DNA from: Dokdonella_A sp036518555
GTDB lineage: Bacteria; Pseudomonadota; Gammaproteobacteria; Xanthomonadales; Rhodanobacteraceae
Assembly (NCBI RefSeq): GCF_036518555.1
Contig: NZ_DATDMY010000022.1
Span: 1 to 51,905, forward strand
Length of the DNA: 51,905 nt
Direction: 5' to 3'
Position numbers and translations under genes: made by a program
Part shown: piece after piece, positions 17,398-23,070 of the stretch
Numbering within the stretch: position 1 is the stretch's first letter
Layout: the number at the start of each line of letters is the position of its first letter
Notes under the pieces: generated by a model
The model's database searches: none
The model's input: only the letters and a program-made list of their open reading frames with translations
What the model was told of the DNA's origin: nothing

Positions 17398-17568
17398 GAT
17401 AACGGGGAGGAAGTCCCGCAGGTTCCCGGTGTCCTCGTCTACGGGGCAACGTCGACCGAAGCGATGTCGCGCGCAGAAGTGCTGGCGCTGCGGGTTCTAG
17501 CCGAGCGCATCGAGAATGGCGAAGCCGCTCCCGTGCCCATTCATTGCGTCCTGCCCGCCGCGGCGTGA
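17398..17568 (+). pseudogene. hicB: HicB antitoxin 3' remnant
   Basis: The frame encodes EEVPQVPGVLVYGATSTEAM and then ALRVLAERIENGEAAPVPIH, which matches the C-terminal half of the HicB partial RNase-H-like antitoxin, with a stop at 17566-17568. The N-terminal part upstream is out of frame or lost (LSVEDRDW in another frame), so the antitoxin is broken. Its stop overlaps the GTG start of the hicA remnant (GTGA), the normal arrangement of a hicB-hicA pair. Confidence 0.7.
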
Positions 17569-17662
17569 GTCACTGGCCGTCGGTTCGTGCCCGCGTGCTG
17601 CTGCAGGCGCTGATGCGACTTGGCTGGCAGGTCAGGCGGCGGACAGGGTCGCATCGCACAAC

Positions 17663-17676
17663 AAAGGGGACGGAGT
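17663..17676 (+). repeat. AAAGGGGACGGAGT junction motif, copy 2
   Basis: It lies exactly between the hicA remnant and thioredoxin fragment 3, which begins at 17677. Same 14 bp as at 14676 and 19409. Confidence 0.75.
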
Positions 17677-17765
17677 CGCCGACGATGATCCTGTTCAAGG
17701 GCGGCCAGGTGCAGGCGACACAGATGAGTCTCGTCTCGAAGTCACAGCTCACCGAAGTGCAGTAG
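17677..17765 (+). pseudogene. Thioredoxin 3' fragment, copy 3
   Basis: About 89 bp match the 3' end of copy 2 (14092-14180), starting within the SAPTMLLFKGG codons and ending in LVSKSQL followed by diverged codons and TAG. It is joined to the hicA remnant by the junction motif and followed at once by the REP doublet. Confidence 0.8.
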
Positions 17766-17823
17766 GGCGGATCAAGGCGCGAAGCGCCGGATCCGCCGCT
17801 GGCGCGGCTTGATCCGGCCTACT
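17761..17823. repeat. REP doublet (BIME-like) with GTAG ends
   Basis: A 21-bp imperfect inverted repeat (17761-17781 against 17803-17823, two mismatches) starts with GTAG on each strand. Each half folds as a REP hairpin: on the left GGCGGATC/GATCCGCC outside GGCGC/GCGCC. The two hairpins share the central GGATCC. A GTAG tetranucleotide before a hairpin is the hallmark of REPs mobilised by RAYT (TnpA-REP) transposases. No RAYT gene is in the window. Confidence 0.7.
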
Positions 17824-17909
17824 TCGCGCGCTGTGAGCTGCGGCTCGCCGGCTCGCGCGCCCCTTTTTCTCCTCTTGGGACCAAGACGGCTCGACCGAGG
17901 ACCGGTGCC

Positions 17910-18182
17910 GCTCCACCTCAAGAGCAGGCCTCCTCCTCGGAGGACCTGAGCTGCTCCTCGGAGGACGAACGCTGCTCCTCCGAGGAGCAACGTCCCTCCT
18001 CGGAGGACCCACCTTGCTCCTCCGAGGAGCAGCACTGCTCCAGGCGAGGAGCCGCTTCGCTCCGCCAAGGACCGGCTCTCCTCCACGGAGGATCGACACG
18101 CCTCCTCCGAGGACCGGCACAGCGCCTGGGGAGGCGCAGCGTTGCTCCTCGGAGGATCAGTGCTCCTCCTCGGAGGCGCAAC
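17910..18182. repeat. 21-bp-period array of CTCCTC-GAGGAG palindromes
   Basis: About 12-13 consecutive units occur, each centred on a palindrome of the form TGCTCCTCCGAGGAGCA or shorter TCCTCGGAGGA. Palindrome centres are at about 17939, 17960, 17981, 18002, 18023, 18044, 18065, 18085, 18108, 18129, 18151 and 18172, so the period is 21-22 bp. Arms vary in compensating ways (for example TCCTCCACGGAGGA, GCGCCTGGGGAGGCGC), keeping the pairing. All three minus-strand frames are open across the array, giving seven-residue repeats such as CSSEEQG, but no frame has a supported start or family. No spacers of CRISPR type are present. Confidence 0.85.
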
Positions 18183-18551
18183 GCGTCGGTGAGGGCGGCC
18201 GTGAAGGGCGAACACATTGACGCCCGCGCAGCGCGCGCTGGTCCGCGCGCACGACGGCGAATGACACCGGACTGACAGGTAGGGCATGGTTCGATCGTCG
18301 AACGCGGCCGCCGGCGTTCCGCGTTCGAGACGTCATCGCACGAAACTTTCCGCTCGATGCCGTGTCGTATCCCGCTCGAACGCGCCATGATGCGTGCGAT
18401 CGTCGTTCCCGTGCGTCGTTGCATGCCATGGGCCCCGAGCTGGCGCTCGTCGCGGATTCAACGATCCCGGCCCCTCCCGTTCCCACCGGTTTCCCGACCC
18501 CGCTGCTGGACGAATCATGAAAGCCCGCCGCGTCCATCCCTCCACGGCGGC
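18183..18551. other. No convincing gene
   Basis: This stretch between the palindrome array and the TonB-like gene holds only frames without recognisable products. It probably contains the promoter of the gene at 18552. Confidence 0.4.
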
Positions 18552-19382
18552 ATGAACAGGACGTCGCGCCAGGCCACCCACGGGCCTCGAGACCGGACCG
18601 ATCGCGTGCACCGCGGGATGGCAGCGCTGGTGTCGGTGCTGCTGCATGGGCTGCTCGTCATGGTCATGATGCGCGATCCCCCGATCACGATGGCCACGCA
18701 GCAGGCCGAATCGGGCGGCAGCGCAATGAGTGTGACGCTCATCGACCCGACGCTCCCGCCGTCGCCCGCCGAGCCCGTGCCACCGCCCCACACGCGCGCA
18801 CGCCCCAAGAAGCCCAAGGCGCCGCGCCGACCGCCCACGCCCGTCGAGCAGGCCACCGTTCCCATGCCTGCCGAGATGGCGGACACCGCGGAGTCCACGA
18901 ACGCATCGCCGGACACGGCGCCCGAGCCGACCGAATCGGCGCGCGAGACTGCGAAGGTCGCTCGTCCTCCGCACGTATGGGGACAACCGCCTGGCATGGA
19001 TGCCAACGCCGTCGCGAGTGCCGCATTGGCCGCCAAGCTCGGCAGCACCCGTGGGCGGGGCAACACCAACGCGCCGCCGCCCGTCGGGCCCGACATGGCC
19101 GTGGATGGATTCCAGGTGTACTACGAGCTGGCCAACGAAACCCGTTTGCGCGCCTGGCGCGCGCAAGGCATGACGGAACTCTTCCTTCCGATGCCCGGCT
19201 CGCTGCGGCTGATGGTCTGCCCGCTCGAGGTCGCCCTGCGACGCGGCTCCAGCGCGTGTCGCATGGTCGAACCGGATTCACCGCAACTCAAGGTCATCGG
19301 CGACGCACGCGACGTCATCAGCATCCAGCGCGTCTACCAACTCGGCGACCTCGTCTGGAGCGGACCGGGTCCGTACCGGTAG
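18552..19382 (+). CDS. TonB-like membrane-anchored proline-rich protein
   Basis: From the ATG at 18552 the protein has 276 residues: a short basic cytoplasmic segment, one membrane helix (MAALVSVLLHGLLVMVMM), and a Pro/Lys/Arg-rich periplasm-spanning region (PPPHTRARPKKPKAPRRPPT). A C-terminal domain of about 100 residues follows (DGFQVYYELANETRLRAWRA, ISIQRVYQLGDLVWSGPGPY). The layout is that of TonB or TonB-like energy-transducing proteins, but the C-terminal domain is not a clear TonB domain and no ExbB/ExbD genes are adjacent. Frames reaching further upstream lack a sensible N-terminus. Confidence 0.7.
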   Translation: MNRTSRQATHGPRDRTDRVHRGMAALVSVLLHGLLVMVMMRDPPITMATQQAESGGSAMSVTLIDPTLPPSPAEPVPPPHTRARPKKPKAPRRPPTPVEQATVPMPAEMADTAESTNASPDTAPEPTESARETAKVARPPHVWGQPPGMDANAVASAALAAKLGSTRGRGNTNAPPPVGPDMAVDGFQVYYELANETRLRAWRAQGMTELFLPMPGSLRLMVCPLEVALRRGSSACRMVEPDSPQLKVIGDARDVISIQRVYQLGDLVWSGPGPYR

Positions 19383-19408
19383 GCAGAAATCGCACCGGTG
19401 TCATTATC

Positions 19409-19422
19409 AAAGGGGACGGAGT
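19409..19422 (+). repeat. AAAGGGGACGGAGT junction motif, copy 3
   Basis: It begins 27 bp after the stop of the TonB-like gene and 40 bp before thioredoxin fragment 4. Same 14 bp as at 14676 and 17663. Confidence 0.7.
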
Positions 19423-19461
19423 AGTTTTCCGTTCGAATTCGTGCCGTGTGAGCTCTGATCC

Positions 19462-19682
19462 GTGACCAGCCCGAACGTCTTCACCAGCACCGACTCCACC
19501 ATCACCACCGACGTCCTGCAGTCGCCGACGCCCGTGCTCGTCGACTTCTGGGGCGAAGGGTCGGGCCGTGCAAGGCGCTCGCGCCGATGCCCGCGCAGCT
19601 CGCGGGCGACGACGGTCGTCGGGTGAAGGTCGCCAAGCTCGAGATCGAGGACAGCCCGAAGACCGCCTTCGCCTGGGGGCCT
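19462..19682 (+). pseudogene. Thioredoxin 5' pseudogene with destroyed active site, copy 4
   Basis: A GTG at 19462 begins VTSPNVFTSTDSTITTDVLQ and SPTPVLVDFWGEG. A one-base deletion plus substitutions then wreck the expected FWAEWCGPCKALAP codons; the DNA for GPCKAL is still readable in another frame. Homology to the parent continues through VKVAKLEIEDSPKTAFA and stops near 19682. The copy lacks the 3' end that copies 1-3 retain. Confidence 0.85.
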
Positions 19683-19717
19683 GCATCTCCGGATTGAAGA
19701 CGGACGTCTGCAATCAC

Positions 19718-20150
19718 GGGTACGCATCGATGGATGCGGTGGGACTCGCGGCGGTGCGGTTCGCAATCATCCACGGTGTTCGTGCCGCTGCGTCCCACCC
19801 TACGGTTCTCTCTCGATCGCGGGTACGCTCGAGGTTGCGGCGGGACTCGCGGTCGTGCGTCTCGCGATCATCCACGGTGCTCGTGCCGCTGCGTCCCACC
19901 CTACCGTTCTCTGTCGATCGCGGGTACGCATCGATGGATGCGGCGGGACTCGCGGTCGTGCTTCTCGCGATCATCCACGGTGCTCGTGCCGCTGCGTCCC
20001 ACCCTGCGGTTCTCTGTCGATCGCGGGTACGCTCGAGGGGTGCGGCGGGACTTGCGGTCGTGCGTCTCGCGATCATCCACGGTGTTCGTGCCGCTGCGTC
20101 CCACCCTACGGTGCTCTGTCGATGGCGGGTACGTTCGAGGGGTGCGGTCG
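19718..20150 (+). repeat. Tandem array of about 102-bp units
   Basis: Units beginning GGGTACG lie at 19718, 19821, 19922, 20025 and 20127, so spacings are 103, 101, 103 and 102 bp. The core GCGATCATCCACGGTG followed by CGTGCCGCTGCGTCCCACCC recurs in each. Units alternate between two versions of the segment after GGGTACG (CATCGATGGATGCGG and CTCGAGGGGTGCGG types). The array starts about 35 bp after thioredoxin fragment 4 ends. Frames are open through it on both strands, but the period is not a stable multiple of three, so it is unlikely to code. Confidence 0.85.
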
Positions 20151-20286
20151 CGGCGGTGGCGGCATCCACACGCAGGAATCGCGCGGTGGGCAGTGGAGCG
20201 TGCGTCGCGACATCGCTCGGCGTGAACGTTCCCGGCTACCGGGCGCGTAACGCGGGGCGGTTCGTACGCCAGTGTGCGCCTGTGCT

Positions 20287-20709
20287 TCAGCGCGGCGGCA
20301 CGGGTTGCGCATCGATCGTGCTCAAGTTCGCCAGGCTCTTCCTGCTGAAACCGACGAGCTTATGGTGCGCACTGAGCACGATCGGTACGCCCTGCTCACC
20401 GAGTGTGTCGTAGAGCCGCTTCGCTTCGGGCGAGATGTCGATCACGTAGTCGCGGTGGGCGATGCCGTGGTCCGCGAGGTACGCGCGCGTGCGTGCGCAC
20501 CAGCGGCAGGTCGAGGTGGAGAACACGACGAGCGGCGTACCGCTGCCCGCGACGAGGCCCGCGAAGTCGCCGGCCTGCAGCGGGATCTCGTGGTCTGGTC
20601 GCAGCGCGTCGAGAAGACGGGGAGCGGCCGTGCCCGCCAGCAGGCCGCCCCCGAGGAACAGCAGGACGATGAGCACGCTTCCGAGGCGGTCGAGCGATGT
20701 CCGTATCAT
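20287..20709 (-). CDS. Membrane-anchored glutaredoxin-like protein
   Basis: This 140-residue protein has an N-terminal membrane helix (LGSVLIVLLFLGGGLLAGTA) and then a glutaredoxin fold with the redox motif STCRWCARTRAYLADHGI (CxxC near residue 68) and the conserved cis-proline strand GVPIVL near residue 108. The domain should sit in the periplasm or at the membrane surface and exchange thiol-disulfide bonds. The start at 20709 gives the clean membrane anchor. The neighbouring gene upstream on the same strand encodes a small secreted Cys-rich peptide, a plausible redox substrate. Confidence 0.8.
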   Translation of the reverse strand: MIRTSLDRLGSVLIVLLFLGGGLLAGTAAPRLLDALRPDHEIPLQAGDFAGLVAGSGTPLVVFSTSTCRWCARTRAYLADHGIAHRDYVIDISPEAKRLYDTLGEQGVPIVLSAHHKLVGFSRKSLANLSTIDAQPVPPR

Positions 20710-20750
20710 GGTTGTGCCTTCACATCGGATCGTCCCGTGTCGTTGCGAGG

Positions 20751-20930
20751 TTACAGACCGCAGCGGGTCAGGCAGACGTTCAACTGGTGCTGGCACTGCG
20801 ATTGCGTGCCGCCGTTCGCGATGCACTGGTTCCACACCGCCGTGCAGTTGCACGGGTCACCCGCGAAGGCGACGGCCGCGAACGAAGCACCGAAGACGAA
20901 CGCACAGAACGAGAGAAGTCGAAGTTTCAT
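20751..20930 (-). CDS. 59-residue secreted cysteine-rich peptide
   Basis: The minus-strand ATG at 20930 opens MKLRLLSFCAFVFGASFAAV, a good signal peptide ending near AFA. The mature part of about 35 residues has six cysteines (DPCNCTAVWNQCIANGGTQS, then QCQHQLNVCLTRCGL) and stops at 20751-20753. AGGTGA lies a few bases upstream. No family is recognised. Disulfide-rich periplasmic or extracellular peptides of this size are easily missed in annotation. It is 41 bp upstream of the membrane-anchored glutaredoxin gene and in the same direction. Confidence 0.65.
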   Translation of the reverse strand: MKLRLLSFCAFVFGASFAAVAFAGDPCNCTAVWNQCIANGGTQSQCQHQLNVCLTRCGL

Positions 20931-21218
20931 GGGTCACCTATTCGAAGGAAGCGTCAAGTGCCAGCCGTGCGCATATCGCCACCACGGCCTCCCGGGGAAC
21001 GCGCGCACTCCCGGCGCGTGCGACACGCCGTAGCGCACGGCGTGCCGCGACGCCCGACGTCGCGCATCCTTCATCGCAACGCGCAAGAAGCGTCCGCGGC
21101 GGGCCATCTGCCCGCGCTTCGCTACATGGCCGCCCTTCGACGACGGCGCGGATGACGGGCTCGGCGCCACCTGCCGACGCACCAAGCGCATGAATCTGCG
21201 AATGAATCCAAGGTCGTG
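20931..21218. other. No convincing gene
   Basis: Only shadow frames are visible here. Upstream sequences of the Cys-rich peptide gene must lie at its left end. Confidence 0.4.
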
Positions 21219-21270
21219 GGCACCATCGACACCACCTTCGCCACCGCCGTCCTGCAGTCGCCGACACCGT
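21219..21270 (+). pseudogene. Thioredoxin 5' fragment, copy 5
   Basis: About 52 bp encode GTIDTTFATAVLQSPTP, matching the N-terminal codons of copies 2 and 4. Homology ends before the active-site codons. It lies about 125 bp before the tRNA-like gene. Confidence 0.75.
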
Positions 21271-21394
21271 ACGCGTCGGCGACTCGTCAGCGCACGAACG
21301 CTCCGCCCGCGGCCTCCGTGATCGGCGCGGGCGCACCACGCTGGGGTCATCGCCGCGCGCTTGCACGGCTGAATGCGTCGCGTCAGACTGGATT

Positions 21395-21469
21395 CGCGGG
21401 GTAGAGCAGTGGCAGCTCGCTAGCTTAACCCGCTGGAGGTCGGTGGTTCGATTCCACTCCCCGCTACCA
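21395..21469 (+). tRNA. Initiator-like tRNA with atypical anticodon loop
   Basis: A full cloverleaf can be drawn, with encoded CCA at 21467-21469. The acceptor stem is GCGGGG/CCCCGC with an unpaired C1:T72, as in bacterial initiator tRNA. The D arm is GAGC-AGTGGCA-GCTC with the A11:T24 pair of initiators. The anticodon stem is CTAGC/GCTGG with a seven-base loop TTAACCC, giving anticodon AAC with C at position 37. The variable loop is AGGTC, and the T arm is GGTGG-TTCGATT-CCACT. The body resembles tRNA-fMet, but the anticodon arm does not (no CAT, no three G:C pairs). It may be a decayed or recoded copy. Confidence 0.7.
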
Positions 21470-21639
21470 CGGGGTCCAATGCCTGGACCTCGCCCTGGAC
21501 CTGGAGGTGTTGGGTTATAGCAGTGCCTGTTCCTCTTCCTGCATTGACGGATCTTGGCCTTGTCGGCATGGCGATCGTGGTCTGCTGGGTTGCCATTCGG
21601 CACCTGCGCAGCGCGTCGCGCTGAAGCGCCAACCGGGGA

Positions 21640-21669
21640 GGAAGGCGGCGCTCCACGGCGCCGCCTTCC
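21640..21669. other. 12-bp perfect inverted repeat (hairpin)
   Basis: GGAAGGCGGCGC and GCGCCGCCTTCC are separated by six bases. There is no T-tract after it on either strand, so it may be a terminator-like or structural hairpin. It lies 170 bp after the tRNA-like gene. The rest of 21470-21820 holds no gene that I can support. Confidence 0.5.
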
Positions 21670-21824
21670 ACATGGACGCGCAGGAACACGGTGCGTGTCA
21701 TTCGTGATGACGGCCGTAGCCGATGAACACCGCGCCACGTGCCCACACCACACGTCCCCACGCTCGAGACATCGGCACTCCTCGAGTACGCAGATGGCGC
21801 ACGTTGCGCGCGGTTCTCCATCGA

Positions 21825-22190
21825 ATGGCGGCGTCGCAGCCCGACCTTGCGCAATGTGATCCTGTGGGGCGACACCTTCGACCCGCGCGGCGATGGACCC
21901 GAAATCTACAGCAACGTTTCCTTCGGCGGCACCGCCGAGGTGGTGATGGACCACTGCATCGTCGAGGGGGAGATGCGGCGAGCGACCGTTCGGATGGCAG
22001 CACCAGCACCGCATTCGACACCGGCGCCGGCAACCTCGACGCCGATCCGTTGCTCGGCGCGCCCGGCGACAACGGCGGCGTCACGCCGACGATGCCGCCT
22101 GCCGCAGGCAGCGCCGCGATCGACGCAGGCAGCGACACCGACGGCCCCGCGACCGATCCATGGTTGCGCCCTCGCGCTACCGTCACGACG
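21825..22190 (+). pseudogene. Frameshifted beta-helix/choice-of-anchor Q remnant
   Basis: One frame encodes SPTLRNVILWGDTFDPRGDG and NVSFGGTAEVVMDHCIVEG, a beta-helix turn. After a frameshift near 21970 another frame gives AGNLDADPLLGAPGDNGGVT and SAAIDAGSDTDGPATDP, the choice-of-anchor Q module. There is no signal peptide or C-terminal tail, so both ends are missing. The same domain is intact in the gene at 12442-13881. Confidence 0.75.
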
Positions 22191-22421
22191 CGCGTAGGCG
22201 GCGCGCCTTGTACATCGACGCGACCGGGCAATGCCGTCCTCCTGACGATGGTCGTTCCCTTCGATGCGCGTTGCGCCGCGGTCCGCGTGACGGGACGAAG
22301 ATGGACGTCGAGAGCGGCGTGCACCGCACTCGCTGTCGACCGCTGCGCGCACCCCCGCTTCCCATGGTCGCCGCCCGGGTGTAGCGTGCGGCGCTCCGGC
22401 CGTCGGCACAGGGGATGAACG

Positions 22422-22979
22422 ATGCGATGCGGTCCTTTCGCTGCAAGCGTGGCCCTGTTCGCCGCACCTACGATCGCGAGCGCGCACTTCGATCTCGTCT
22501 CGCCGACGTCGCGTTACGAGACCACATTATTCGGACGGCCGTGCGGCCAGGACCCGGATACCGGTCGCGCGAACGTGACGACGTTGTCGGCAGGATCGAC
22601 GATCACCGTGCGATGGACCAGCACGATCACCCATCCCGGGCACTATCGGATCAGCTTCGACGCCGACGGCCAGGACTTCTCGGTGCCCGGTGCACCGGAC
22701 GACTTCTACTCCGATCCCAACGTCGTCGCGGACGACATCGCGAGCGTTGGCGAGACGGACAGGACGATTGCGCTCACGTTGCCGGATATCGAGTGCGACA
22801 ACTGCACGATCCAGTTGCTGCAGGTCCTCACCGACCACCTGCCGTACACGACCGACGTCAACACCAACGACCTGCATTGGCAGTGTGCGGACGTCGTCCT
22901 CGTGCGAGACGGCATCTTCGCGCACGGCTTCGAAGCGGCAATGGCGACCATCGCGGGGCCCGACGCCATCGAGGGATGA
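22422..22979 (+). CDS. Secreted LPMO-like (SCE4755-type) protein with C-terminal tail
   Basis: The protein has 185 residues. Signal cleavage after TIASA (residue 21) would leave His22 as the mature N-terminus (HFDLVSPTSRYETT), the arrangement needed for a copper histidine brace in lytic polysaccharide monooxygenases. Further matches to the SCE4755-type LPMO-like family are GRPCG, ITHPGHYRISFDADG (with conserved His), LPDIECDNCTIQLLQVLTDH and HWQCADVVL. It ends with the recurrent tail as DGIFAHGFE plus 14 residues. Activity on a polysaccharide is predicted, not shown. AGGGG upstream supports the start at 22422. Confidence 0.8.
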   Translation: MRCGPFAASVALFAAPTIASAHFDLVSPTSRYETTLFGRPCGQDPDTGRANVTTLSAGSTITVRWTSTITHPGHYRISFDADGQDFSVPGAPDDFYSDPNVVADDIASVGETDRTIALTLPDIECDNCTIQLLQVLTDHLPYTTDVNTNDLHWQCADVVLVRDGIFAHGFEAAMATIAGPDAIEG

Positions 22980-23070
22980 GCGCTCGCGCCGTTCATGGCC
23001 ACCGCGCGACCGCGCCTGTGGGTGCGACGTTCGTCGTCGTGGCAGGACGGTCGATGCGGCCCACGTCGGA

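Larger units (their letters stand above)
17565..17765 (+). pseudogene. HicA N-terminus fused in frame to thioredoxin C-terminus
   Basis: The GTG at 17565 begins VSHWPSVRARVLLQALMRLG, then WQVRRRTGSHRT, the first 32 residues of a HicA mRNA interferase including the conserved GSHR histidine. At AAAGGGGACGGAGT (17663-17676) the frame passes without a break into MILFKGGQVQATQMSLVSK, the C-terminus of a thioredoxin, ending at 17763-17765. The chimera has 66 residues. It lacks the second half of the HicA double-stranded RNA-binding fold and is probably inactive. It shows that the junction motif joins unrelated genes. Confidence 0.75.

Noticed and set aside
17910..18182. CRISPR array
   Set aside because: Repeats are adjacent palindromes at 21 bp with no unique spacers of 30-40 bp and no cas genes nearby.
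17772..18424. Heptad-repeat protein encoded by the palindrome array
   Set aside because: All three minus-strand frames are open because the period is 21 bp; none has a ribosome-binding site, a conserved flank or a known family, so coding is not supported.
19718..20150. Tandem array as coding repeats
   Set aside because: Spacings of 101, 102 and 103 bp shift the reading frame between units.
12389..21270. Thioredoxin fragments as integron cassettes
   Set aside because: No attC-like structures or integrase gene were seen; breakpoints differ between fragments.
20938..22014. Minus-strand frame containing SGEWNRTTDLQRVK
   Set aside because: This peptide is the antisense of the tRNA-like gene, a common annotation artefact.
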